Source: an uncultured Alphaproteobacteria bacterium
Lineage (GTDB): Bacteria; Pseudomonadota; Alphaproteobacteria; RF32; CAG-239
Direction of reading: 5' to 3'
Assembly (NCBI GenBank): GCA_934254915.1
Contig: CAKQMH010000003.1
Span: 62,001-126,000, forward strand
Length of the DNA: 64,000 nucleotides
Both the position numbers and the translations under genes were made by a program. The notes under the pieces are model-generated. The model did not search any database. It was not told where the DNA came from and was given only the letters and a program-made list of their open reading frames with translations. Below are positions 46,738-54,826 of the stretch, in pieces; position 1 is the stretch's first letter, and every line of letters begins with the position of its first letter.

Positions 46738-46860
46738 TTATTTTTTTTCTTCTTTTTCTCTAAAGGCTGTTTCCAAATCTATGTTAAACATGTTTGCCAA
46801 TGAGCATACATAATTTTTGCAACATATCCAATTAATATTCGTTACAATAGTGTCATTTTT
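46738..46860 (-). pseudogene. Possible C-terminal fragment of a MazG-like pyrophosphohydrolase
   Basis: Immediately after the HD gene, in another frame, lie about 40 codons ending LANMFNIDLETAFREKEEKK and a TAA. This resembles the last helix of small MazG-type nucleotide pyrophosphohydrolases (LANxLGIDLEEAxREK). The frame continues back into the HD gene with no start codon, so it is read as a remnant. The match is short and the assignment tentative. Confidence 0.35.
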
Positions 46861-47516
46861 TATGATAAATGATTGATATAGTTATTTAATAAATCTTGCC
46901 AATTATTCAAATTTTGTTCTGCAAAAAATTGCTGCAAAAATTCCACCATAAATTGATGGCGTTTCTCGGCTTCTTTTCTACCAACTTCTGTTTGCATTGC
47001 ACCTTTTAACAATAACAGTTTTTCAAAAAAGTGATTAATCATGTGTTTTTTATTATTTTCAGGAGAAGGTTGTTCATTCTCATTAAATAAAGGCTGATTA
47101 CGTGAAACACTAAAACTCAAAGCTCTGCATATACCAATGGCACCCATGGCATCTAACTTGTCAGCGTCAGATAACAGTTTCATTTCCAGTGTTTTAAAAT
47201 TAGGATTTGCTCCACTTTTAGAAAAACTTATAGCATCGATTGTTTCTAAAATTGTTTGAATTGTACTCTTATCAATATTTAAACTCTGCAGAAATCTTTC
47301 AGCAACCTTGCCATCAGTATTCATTTTGTGATCATCTACATCATGCAATAATGCACTCATTCTACAGATAAATTCATTAGCATTTTTTTCTTCTTTTAAT
47401 AACTTATCGATATTAGCATAAACACGTTTTATGTGTTCAAAATCATGTCCAGAATTATCTCCAGAATGGTATTTTGAGGCAAATTGATATGTTTTGTTTA
47501 ATATATTTTCTTGCAT
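46860..47516 (-). CDS. HD-domain phosphohydrolase (YedJ/YpgQ-like)
   Basis: A 218-residue metal-dependent phosphohydrolase. HD ligands: His in GHDFEHIKRVY, the HD pair in ALLHDVDDHK, and the distal Asp in SDADKLDAMGAIG, the pattern of the YedJ/YpgQ group, some members of which hydrolyse nucleotides. ATG 47516 is preceded by GGAAGGG; an in-frame TTG 15 bases upstream is rejected. AT-rich, like the S66 and UDG-GNAT genes, and next to tRNA-Glu. The substrate is unknown. Confidence 0.85.
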   Translation of the reverse strand: MQENILNKTYQFASKYHSGDNSGHDFEHIKRVYANIDKLLKEEKNANEFICRMSALLHDVDDHKMNTDGKVAERFLQSLNIDKSTIQTILETIDAISFSKSGANPNFKTLEMKLLSDADKLDAMGAIGICRALSFSVSRNQPLFNENEQPSPENNKKHMINHFFEKLLLLKGAMQTEVGRKEAEKRHQFMVEFLQQFFAEQNLNNWQDLLNNYINHLS

Positions 47517-47680
47517 TATAATCCCTTCCAAATTTTACTTTTTCTTACTTGCTGAATAAATAAGTCGTTTTGATTACCTATAAATAATGGTTTAAGATGC
47601 AAGTCATTTTTACCCTCTCATTATGATGACGTTGTGTTTTCTGTAGATTTTATAAAAAATAATAAAAGACCAGTACCTAC

Positions 47681-47705
47681 AAAAAAAGCGCCGTGATGGC
47701 GCTTT
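47681..47705 (-). terminator. Rho-independent terminator of tRNA-Glu
   Basis: Read on the minus strand, AAAGCGCC and GGCGCTTT form a perfect eight-bp stem with a five-base loop, followed by seven T, starting nine bases after the tRNA 3' end. Confidence 0.9.
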
Positions 47706-47713
47706 ACTCAAAT

Positions 47714-47789
47714 TGGTGATCCCAGCGAGAATCGAACTCGCGTTACCGCCGTGAGAGGGCGATGTCCTAGGCCGCTAGACGATGGGACC
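47714..47789 (-). tRNA. tRNA-Glu (anticodon CTC)
   Basis: A complete cloverleaf of 76 nt with the 3' CCA encoded. The acceptor stem GGTCCCA pairs with TGGGATC (one G-T pair), the anticodon loop is CTCTCAC with anticodon CTC, and the T arm is CGAGTTCGATTCTCG. Discriminator A. The accessory genes at 44-47.5 kb lie directly on its 3' side. Confidence 0.97.
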
Positions 47790-47873
47790 ATTCAAGAACA
47801 CCCTCTTGATAGCTCAATTTTTTTTAACTTGCAAGTCTTTTTTCAATTCTGCGCAAACTTTGTTTAGTCGGCT

Positions 47874-49484
47874 CTAGTTTTCCTCGTTTATCAACTGCTG
47901 CAGATAAAGATCCAATCCGCCGCTTAATATTTGCAGTTTTGCAAACCCGTTCAGCCGCAGGATCATATAAGCGATATATGCCCCGTAGCCGCGATTGTCA
48001 TATAAAACATAGCTTTTGTCTTTGGCCAGCTTATGAATGTTTTGTCGTAAAACCGCCAGCGGAAAATTCAAGGCTTGCGGAATGTGGCTGTGTTGAAAGC
48101 TTTTTTCGGTTCTGACATCAAGCCAAATTTGCTCCGCAGATCCCTGTAATTGATTTAAGCCATCATAATAAGCATATTTGACGTTGTTTTTAATAGCTTC
48201 TTCAATCATAGAACCTAGTTTGGACGCAACATCTTTGGCTGTTCCCAATTCCGGAGCATAAAAAAGCTCCACAGCGGCCAAATCTTTATAAGTCCCTTCA
48301 GAGCGGATAATTTCATCAATCTGAGCCGCGCGGCTGACTATTCCGCTGCTGCCCACCGCTTGCATTCCCAATATTTTACCTTTTTCACTGTACAGCAGCT
48401 TAAATATCATCGACTTACCGTGCAAATAGGGCGCAGTATCATCCTGCCACAAATGAACTTTGCCATATGGTATGTTTTTTTGTAATAATTCATTTTCAGA
48501 TTTACCCGCTATTGCGATATATAAATCTTCACGGCCGACAATTTCCGCGTAGCCTGCGTTGGTTAATCTTGCATTTTTGCCGTTGATGTTTTCGGCTGCG
48601 GTTCGTGCCTGTTTCAGTGTCGCCGCTGTCGAATGAGCGATAAAATTATTGATTTCGACATTTTCACCGCAGGCATAAATATTTTCATCATTGGTTTGCA
48701 TGCGGTCATTTACTTTCAGCCCGCCGTTTTCCCCGATTTCCAAGCCGGCTAATACCGGAAGCTTTATGTCTGTCTTTTTTCCGGTTGTTATAATCGCAAT
48801 GTCGAATTCGATTTGCCGCCCGCTTTGCAGAATTGCGGTATTGGCGCGAAACTCGCGAACACTGTCATTGAGTATCGACATAATATTCATATCGCGTAAT
48901 TTATTTTGCATTATGGCCGCCATATCCTCATCGGCATGCGCTAATATATGATCAGCTTGTTCCACAATTATGGTTTCGGCATTAAGGCGGCAAAAGGCTA
49001 AAGCGATTTCAATTCCCTGTTTCCCGCCGCCCAAAATCAGTACTTGCCGCGCTCCTGTTCCTAAATAATAATCTTTGGCTTTTCGAACCATGGCGGCAGT
49101 GTTCAAAGTGAAAACGTTTTCGCTTAAAATACCGGCAATATCAGGGCGAAGCTGCAACGCTCCGGTTGCTAAAATCAATTTATCATATGTCAGGGGCGGG
49201 GTGTCTTTTAGCAACAACTGCCGTGTTTCGCGTTTGATTGCCAAAACTTCACAGTTAAGCCGTACTTCAACGTTGAAAATTTTTCGCATCTCTTCAACGT
49301 TTGCGCCTTGCAGCATTTCGGCGTCTTTTACTTCGCCGCTGATTAAAAACGGCAAACCGCAAGTTGCCATAGCTAAGTCGCTGCTTTTTTCCAAAATGAT
49401 TATTTCGGCCTTTTCATTATGCCTCCGTAAATGCACGGCTACGGCCATTCCGGCTGTCCCTCCGCCGATTATTACAACTTTCAT
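47874..49484 (-). CDS. CoA-disulfide reductase-like flavoprotein with rhodanese domain
   Basis: A 536-residue fusion. Residues 1-440 are a class of FAD/NAD(P)H pyridine nucleotide-disulfide oxidoreductase: FAD site IIGGGTAGMAVAVHLRR, active Cys42 in ATCGLPFLISGEV, and the second Rossmann motif LILGGGKQGIEIA. Residues about 445-536 are a rhodanese-like domain (WLDVRTEKSFQHSHIPQALN and LSGGLDLY). The rhodanese active-site Cys is replaced by Asp (VLYDNRGYGAY), so sulfur transfer is unlikely at that site. Relatives reduce CoA disulfide, CoA persulfide or polysulfide. It lies between tRNA-Glu and ffh with no operon partner. Confidence 0.88.
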   Translation of the reverse strand: MKVVIIGGGTAGMAVAVHLRRHNEKAEIIILEKSSDLAMATCGLPFLISGEVKDAEMLQGANVEEMRKIFNVEVRLNCEVLAIKRETRQLLLKDTPPLTYDKLILATGALQLRPDIAGILSENVFTLNTAAMVRKAKDYYLGTGARQVLILGGGKQGIEIALAFCRLNAETIIVEQADHILAHADEDMAAIMQNKLRDMNIMSILNDSVREFRANTAILQSGRQIEFDIAIITTGKKTDIKLPVLAGLEIGENGGLKVNDRMQTNDENIYACGENVEINNFIAHSTAATLKQARTAAENINGKNARLTNAGYAEIVGREDLYIAIAGKSENELLQKNIPYGKVHLWQDDTAPYLHGKSMIFKLLYSEKGKILGMQAVGSSGIVSRAAQIDEIIRSEGTYKDLAAVELFYAPELGTAKDVASKLGSMIEEAIKNNVKYAYYDGLNQLQGSAEQIWLDVRTEKSFQHSHIPQALNFPLAVLRQNIHKLAKDKSYVLYDNRGYGAYIAYMILRLNGFAKLQILSGGLDLYLQQLINEEN

Positions 49485-49645
49485 TGCTGTTTTCCTTGGT
49501 TGTCAAACTCTACTGCCAATGTATGCCGCATTTGCATAATTTTAAGCCGTGACGATGTGTTTTTTTCTTGACTCGCTAATGTTTTTTCGTTATAAACCAA
49601 ACAAAACAGTAAATTTTTCATATTATAAGGTTCGAAAAATTTATA

Positions 49646-49694
49646 CACTCCAAGGAGTGCCGCCAGTCAGCGAGGGTTCGCACACTGGCGTGCA
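49646..49694 (+). other. Structured RNA leader ahead of ffh
   Basis: Two adjacent hairpins: CACTC-CAAG-GAGTG (49646-49659) and a longer one (49658-49694) pairing TGC-CGCCAGT-CA-GCGA around a GGGT tetraloop with TCGC-AC-ACTGGCG-T-GCA. No T-run follows, so it is not a terminator. It ends 22 bases before the ffh start and could be a 5'UTR regulatory element. It lacks the GGAAGCA-type loop of SRP RNA, so it is not ffs. Confidence 0.45.
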
Positions 49695-49716
49695 ATAGTA
49701 TGTAGGTACAAGGTTT

Positions 49717-51111
49717 ATGTTTGAGGCGTTGAGCGACAAATTAACTTCCGTATTTAATAAAATCACCTCTCGCGGTGTTTTGAGCGAGGATGATATAAAT
49801 ACGGCTATGCGCGAAATTCGTATCGCGCTGCTGGAAGCCGACGTTGCTTTGCCGGTGGTTAAAGACTTTATCAACCATGTTAAAGAGCAGGCGTTGGGCG
49901 AAAAAGTTGTTCGTTCAATTCAGCCGGGGCAAATGGTGGTTAAAATCGTCCATGATGAGTTGGTCAAAGTCCTTGGTGATGAGGCGGTCGCGCTAAATCT
50001 TAATGCTCCGGCGCCGGTTGCCGTCTTAATGGTCGGTTTGCAAGGGTCGGGTAAGACTACGTCTTCGGCCAAAATTGCCAAACGTCTGCAAGACAAACAA
50101 AAGAAAAAAGTTTTGCTGGTTTCACTGGATATTTATCGTCCGGCGGCTCAGGAACAATTAGCGCAATTGGCTGCGCAAATTAATTCTGGATTTTTGCCGA
50201 TTGTCCAAGGTGAAAAACCGGCCGCCACTACTCGCCGTGCTTTGGATTATGCCAAAAAAGGCGGATATGATGTTATCATTCTTGACTCTGCCGGCCGTTT
50301 GCATATTGACCAAACTTTGATGGATGAGGTCGTTGAGGTCAAAAAGATAGCCGCCCCGAGCGAAGTTTTATTGGTTGCTGACGCTATGATCGGGCAAGAC
50401 GCCTGTGTCGTTGCCAAAGAGTTTAGTGAACAAGTTGGCGTGACCGGTCTGGTCTTAACCCGTATTGACGGCTCAGCCCGTGCCGGCGCGGCTTTGTCAA
50501 TGAAGATGATTGCCGGTGTCCCGATTAAATTTTTGGGAACAGGCGAAAAACTTGACGAGTTTGAGGAGTTTTATCCTGACAGATTAGCCGGCCGTATTCT
50601 TGGCCAAGGCGATGTCGTTTCGCTGGTTGAAAAAGCCATTGAAAATGTTGATAAAGCCGAAGCTGAAAAAATGGCGGCTAAAATGATGAAAGGCAAGTTT
50701 GATTTGGAAGATATGCTTGCCCAATTGAAACAAGTTCAGAAATTAGGCTCGTTGGGAAATATTCTTGGAATGCTTCCCGGCTTGTCTAAAATCAAAAATC
50801 AGATTGAAACATCGGGCATCGGCGACAATCTGATTAAAAAACAAGAGGCGATTATTCTTTCCATGACCAAATTTGAAAGACGTAATCCCGATGTTATTAA
50901 AGCTTCCCGCAAGAAAAGAATTGCGGCCGGCTCCGGTGTTGAAATTCATGAAGTCAACAAACTGCTCAAATCCTATGAGCAAATGTCGATGATGATGAAA
51001 AAAATGGGGCGGATGGGCGGTATGTCCAAATTGCTTAATCCGGCTCTGTTAAAGAACTCTCCGTTTGGCAATATGCTAGGTGGAAAAAGTGGCAAATTTC
51101 CCTTCCAGTAA
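49717..51111 (+). CDS. ffh: Signal recognition particle protein Ffh
   Basis: The SRP GTPase that takes nascent membrane proteins to FtsY at the inner membrane. 464 residues: helical N domain (1-85), G domain with G1 GLQGSGKTTSSAKIA, the DIYRPAAQEQL block, G3 DSAGRLHID and G4 TRIDGSAR, then the Met-rich M domain (about 320-464, KKMGRMGGMSKLL). It heads the conserved order ffh-rpsP-rimM-trmD-rplS. Confidence 0.97.
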   Translation: MFEALSDKLTSVFNKITSRGVLSEDDINTAMREIRIALLEADVALPVVKDFINHVKEQALGEKVVRSIQPGQMVVKIVHDELVKVLGDEAVALNLNAPAPVAVLMVGLQGSGKTTSSAKIAKRLQDKQKKKVLLVSLDIYRPAAQEQLAQLAAQINSGFLPIVQGEKPAATTRRALDYAKKGGYDVIILDSAGRLHIDQTLMDEVVEVKKIAAPSEVLLVADAMIGQDACVVAKEFSEQVGVTGLVLTRIDGSARAGAALSMKMIAGVPIKFLGTGEKLDEFEEFYPDRLAGRILGQGDVVSLVEKAIENVDKAEAEKMAAKMMKGKFDLEDMLAQLKQVQKLGSLGNILGMLPGLSKIKNQIETSGIGDNLIKKQEAIILSMTKFERRNPDVIKASRKKRIAAGSGVEIHEVNKLLKSYEQMSMMMKKMGRMGGMSKLLNPALLKNSPFGNMLGGKSGKFPFQ

Positions 51112-51149
51112 GTGGAAATTTAATGGTTAAACAAAAGAAAGGAAAATAA

Positions 51150-51536
51150 ATGTCAGTACGTATCAGACTATCTCGTGGTGGTTCTAAAAAACGTCCGTTT
51201 TACAAAGTTGTAGCAGCTGATCAACGCGCTCCTCGCGATGGCAGATTCATTGAAAGACTTGGTTCTTACAATCCGATGCTTCCGCAAGATCACGCTGACC
51301 GTTTTTCAGTTAATGAAGAACGCGTTAAATATTGGTTGTCACAAGGTGCAGAACCGACTGAAAGATTGGCTAAAATGTTGGCTAACCTCGGCTTGGTAGC
51401 TAAACCGGCTTTGCGCAATCAACCGACCAAATCTGCTCCTAAAGCTAAAGCTCAGGAAAGATTGAAAGAAAAAGAAGAAAAAGCCAAAGCTGCTGCTGAA
51501 GCTGCCGCTCAAGCTAATGAAACTTCTGCCGAATAA
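51150..51536 (+). CDS. rpsP: 30S ribosomal protein S16
   Basis: A small-subunit assembly protein. MSVRIRLSRGGSKKRPFYK and VVADQRAPRDGRFIE are the S16 signature. At 128 residues it has an alphaproteobacterial-style Ala/Lys/Glu-rich C-terminal extension (about 95-128) absent from the 82-residue E. coli protein. Confidence 0.97.
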   Translation: MSVRIRLSRGGSKKRPFYKVVAADQRAPRDGRFIERLGSYNPMLPQDHADRFSVNEERVKYWLSQGAEPTERLAKMLANLGLVAKPALRNQPTKSAPKAKAQERLKEKEEKAKAAAEAAAQANETSAE

Positions 51537-51570
51537 GAATTTATAGTGTTACTTCGGAAAGGACTTATTA

Positions 51571-52107
51571 ATGGAAAATAGCGAAAAGGTTTGTCTGGGC
51601 GCGATTGTCGGTGTCCACGGTATCAAAGGCGAGGTTAAAGTTAAGAGCTTTACCGCCGTTGATCGTGATATTGACAAATATGGCGAGCTGGAAGATGAAA
51701 CCGGCAGTCGCAAATTTTCGGTTAAAGTTGTCGGCCATTCCAAGGATTTGTTGCGGGTAAAAGTTAAGGGCTGCAATGATCGCAATGCCGCCGAAACATT
51801 AATCGGAACCGGTTTGTATGTCAGCCGCACTTTACTGCCTGATTTGCATGACGAAGAATTTTATCATACCGATCTTATCGGTTTGGAGGTTCGTGACAAT
51901 TCAGCCAATGTTATCGGCACGGTAAACGCCTTATACAACTTTGGCGCCGGAGATATCATTGAGGTTCAGGTAAAGAACGGCGGGCTTGAAATGCTGCCTT
52001 TTACCAAGCAATATGTTCCGACAATTAATATTAAAGATGGTTATATTATTGTAAATGAGATTCACTTTGCCGCTGACGATGAGGCGGAAGACAATGCTGA
52101 AGGTTAA
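51571..52107 (+). CDS. rimM: 16S rRNA processing/maturation factor RimM
   Basis: Helps mature the 30S head by binding S19. 178 residues. The N-terminal domain starts CLGAIVGVHGIKGEVKVKSF and the C-terminal PRC barrel has DLIGLEVRDN and LPFTKQYVPTIN, both characteristic. It overlaps trmD by 14 bases. Confidence 0.95.
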   Translation: MENSEKVCLGAIVGVHGIKGEVKVKSFTAVDRDIDKYGELEDETGSRKFSVKVVGHSKDLLRVKVKGCNDRNAAETLIGTGLYVSRTLLPDLHDEEFYHTDLIGLEVRDNSANVIGTVNALYNFGAGDIIEVQVKNGGLEMLPFTKQYVPTINIKDGYIIVNEIHFAADDEAEDNAEG

Positions 52108-52786
52108 AGTCTTTACTATTTTTCCGGAATTGTTTCCGGGCTTTTTGGGGCATTCTTTAACCGGACGCGCTCTTGACGAAGGAATATGGTCATTATCCGC
52201 GGTTAATATCAGGGATTATGCCTTTGATAAACACGCATCGGTTGATGACACACCTTGCGGCGGCGGAGCCGGTATGGTTATGCGGGCTGATGTCTTGGGT
52301 GCGGCGCTTAAAGCCAATTTTAACGGCGGGCGCTTGCTTAATATGAGTCCTCGCGGCAAACCTTTAACTCAACAAATGGTTAAAGAGTTGGCGCAAGAGT
52401 CGGAGTTGTCGATAATCTGCAGCCGCTTTGAGGGTATAGATGAGCGGGTGCTGGAAGCCTATCAGGCGGAGGATGTCAGTATCGGCGACTATATCTTAAC
52501 CGGAGGCGAACAGGCGGCACAAATCCTGCTTGATGCAGTTGTACGTTTGTTGCCAAATGTCTTGGGCAATGCTGAATCAATTGCGCATGAAAGCTTTGAC
52601 GATTATCTTTTGGAATATCCGCAATATACCCGTCCGGTTGAGTGGGAAGGGCGCAAAGTTCCTGATATTCTGATGAGCGGACATCACAAAAATATAGCCG
52701 ACTGGCGTTTAGCCAAAGCAGAAGAAGTAACACAAAACAATCGTCCCGATTTATGGCAAAAATATCTTGCATTTAAGCGGGGTTAG
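52094..52786 (+). CDS. trmD: tRNA (guanine37-N1)-methyltransferase
   Basis: A SPOUT methyltransferase that makes m1G37 in tRNA and prevents +1 frameshifting. 230 residues from ATG 52094, where the typical VFTIFPELFPGFLGHSL start is found. PCGGGAGMVMRADVL and the trefoil-knot segment SIGDYILTGGEQAA are intact. It overlaps rimM, so it is translationally coupled. Confidence 0.97.
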   Translation: MLKVKVFTIFPELFPGFLGHSLTGRALDEGIWSLSAVNIRDYAFDKHASVDDTPCGGGAGMVMRADVLGAALKANFNGGRLLNMSPRGKPLTQQMVKELAQESELSIICSRFEGIDERVLEAYQAEDVSIGDYILTGGEQAAQILLDAVVRLLPNVLGNAESIAHESFDDYLLEYPQYTRPVEWEGRKVPDILMSGHHKNIADWRLAKAEEVTQNNRPDLWQKYLAFKRG

Positions 52787-52827
52787 GTATAAAAGTTTAA
52801 GCAAATAATTTATAAAGGGTAAAACTG

Positions 52828-53232
52828 ATGAACATTATTGAAAATATTGAAAAAGAGCAAATTCAAAAGCTTACCGAAGGCAAAAACGTTCCTAGTTTTA
52901 AGCCTGGTGATACTTTGAAAGTTCATACCAAAGTAAAAGAAGGCGATCGTGAACGTATTCAGGTTTATGAAGGTGTTTGCATTGCTCGTAAGAACGACGG
53001 TTTAAATTCTTCCTTCACAGTTAGAAAAATTTCTTTCGGTGAAGGTGTTGAACGTGTATTCCCGTTGTATTCTCCGAACGTTGCTAAAATTGAAGTATCT
53101 CGTATCGGTAAAATTCGCCGTGCAAAATTGTACTTCTTGCGCGCTTTGCGTGGTCGTTCAGCTCGTATTGCTGACGATTTGGGCGCTGCCGCTAAAGCTC
53201 GTGAAGAAACTGCTTCTTCAGAGAATAACTAA
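52828..53232 (+). CDS. rplS: 50S ribosomal protein L19
   Basis: A protein at the 30S-50S interface. FKPGDTLKVHTKVKEGDRER, VYEGVCIARKNDG and FTVRKISFGEGVERVFP are classical L19 sequence. 134 residues, with a short Ala/Glu tail. It ends the ffh-rplS operon just before a clear terminator. Confidence 0.97.
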   Translation: MNIIENIEKEQIQKLTEGKNVPSFKPGDTLKVHTKVKEGDRERIQVYEGVCIARKNDGLNSSFTVRKISFGEGVERVFPLYSPNVAKIEVSRIGKIRRAKLYFLRALRGRSARIADDLGAAAKAREETASSENN

Positions 53233-53254
53233 TTTTAGTTGCAATCTGAATTAT

Positions 53255-53287
53255 AAAAAGACCGGTTGTTTTCTCCGGTCTTTTTTT
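53255..53287 (+). terminator. Rho-independent terminator after rplS
   Basis: AAAAAGACCGG and CCGGTCTTTTTTT flank a nine-base loop. Confidence 0.92.
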
Positions 53288-53369
53288 GTTGGATGTTATT
53301 GTTGACAACCGCTTGATTTAATTTTAATAATAAAGGCTGTTTTTTAATCGTTTTTTGAAAGAGGATGCT

Positions 53370-54674
53370 ATGACTGCACGTACATTACAGGGATTTATGG
53401 AGCTTTTGCCGCAAGAACAAATCGTTATGGAGCAAATGAAAGCCGTAATCCGACATACTTACGAGTTGTTTGGTTTTGCGCCTCTTGATACTCCGGTTTT
53501 GGAATTGGCCGAGGTTTTGTTGTCCAAATCAGGCGGCGAAACCGAAAAGCAGATTTATGAGTTTAAAAAAGGCGACACCGATTTGGCAATGCGTTTTGAT
53601 TTGACCGTGCCTTTGGCTAAATATGTTGCGCTTTATCACAATGATTTGACCTTTCCGTTCAAACGTTATCAAATCGGTAAAGTTTATCGCGGCGAGCGCC
53701 CGCAAAAAGGACGTTTTCGCGAGTTTTATCAATGCGATATTGATATTATTGACCGTGATGATTTGAATATTGCCTATGATGCCGAAGTTTTGGCGGTGAT
53801 TTATACTATTTTCCAAAAACTTGCGTTACCGGCGTTCAAAATCTATCTTAATAACCGCAAGCTGTTGTCCGGTTATTTGGAATATTTGCAAATTGCCGAT
53901 AAGACGGTTGATGTCTTGCGTCTGGTTGATAAAATCAAAAAGATACCTGAAGAAGCTTTTCTGGGCGAATTAAAAGACTTGGGACTGCCGGAAGCGGCAA
54001 ATATCCGGTTGCTTGAGTTCATCAAAATTAAAGGCTCAAATTGTGAAATTATTGCCGCATTGGAAAAACTGAATGTTACGCAGGATAACTTTGTTACCGG
54101 CTTAAACGAAATCAAAACGGTTTTGGCACAGGCTTCAGCTTTGGGTATTCCTGAAAACAACGTCCAAATCGATTTAAGCATAACCCGCGGTCTGGATTAC
54201 TACACTGGCACGGTCTATGAAACTTTCTTTGACGATTATCCCGAATTTGGTTCGGTTTGTTCCGGCGGACGTTATGACAATCTGTCCAGTGTGTTTATGG
54301 ATAAAAAATTCCCCGGTGTCGGTATCTCAATCGGTTTAACCCGTTTGTTTGACCAATTACGCGGCAAAGGTTTGCTCAAAATTGCCGGACCGACGCCGAA
54401 TAAAGCATTGATTGTCGTCCAAAGTTCTGATTATCAAAATGCTGCTTTTGAGTTGGTTGGTGAATTGCGCCGTCATGATATTGCCGCAGATGTTATGCTG
54501 CGTGAATGCAAATTTAAGAAAAAAATGGAATATGCCAATAAAATCCAAGTTCCATACCTGATTATTATCGGGGAAGATGAAATTGCTCAGCATAATTATA
54601 CTCTGAAAAATATGCAAAACGGCGAACAGCAACGCTTGAATTTGGCAGAATTGTTGAGTGTTTTGCAGGCCTGA
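53370..54674 (+). CDS. hisS: Histidyl-tRNA synthetase
   Basis: A class II synthetase of 434 residues. Motif 2 region: YRGERPQKGRFREFYQCDIDI; HisA motif RGLDYYTGTVYE; motif 3: SVCSGGRYDNL and GVGISIGLTRLFDQL. The C-terminal anticodon-binding domain starts near residue 335. ATG 53370 follows AAAGAGGA and gives the expected N-terminus; an in-frame ATG 15 bases upstream is less well placed. Confidence 0.96.
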   Translation: MTARTLQGFMELLPQEQIVMEQMKAVIRHTYELFGFAPLDTPVLELAEVLLSKSGGETEKQIYEFKKGDTDLAMRFDLTVPLAKYVALYHNDLTFPFKRYQIGKVYRGERPQKGRFREFYQCDIDIIDRDDLNIAYDAEVLAVIYTIFQKLALPAFKIYLNNRKLLSGYLEYLQIADKTVDVLRLVDKIKKIPEEAFLGELKDLGLPEAANIRLLEFIKIKGSNCEIIAALEKLNVTQDNFVTGLNEIKTVLAQASALGIPENNVQIDLSITRGLDYYTGTVYETFFDDYPEFGSVCSGGRYDNLSSVFMDKKFPGVGISIGLTRLFDQLRGKGLLKIAGPTPNKALIVVQSSDYQNAAFELVGELRRHDIAADVMLRECKFKKKMEYANKIQVPYLIIIGEDEIAQHNYTLKNMQNGEQQRLNLAELLSVLQA

Positions 54675-54690
54675 AAACCTGATCTGTCTA

Positions 54691-54726
54691 AGCCCCCGAA
54701 GGTAAAACGGCTTTCGGGGGTTTAGA
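54691..54726 (+). terminator. Rho-independent terminator after hisS
   Basis: AGCCCCCGAAGG and CTTTCGGGGGTTT form a strong GC-rich stem. Confidence 0.88.
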
Positions 54727-54826
54727 TTTGCAATTTCTGTTATTAGCTATGACAAAACACTACCATTTTATAAAAAATTAAGTATATTAAAGCTAATTCG
54801 TATAATTAAATTAAAAGAGGCTTAAG

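Noticed and set aside
49641..49874. Possible SRP RNA (ffs) or small ORF ahead of ffh
   Set aside because: The conserved SRP loop sequence is missing, and the minus-strand ORF lies over ffh codons without a start site.
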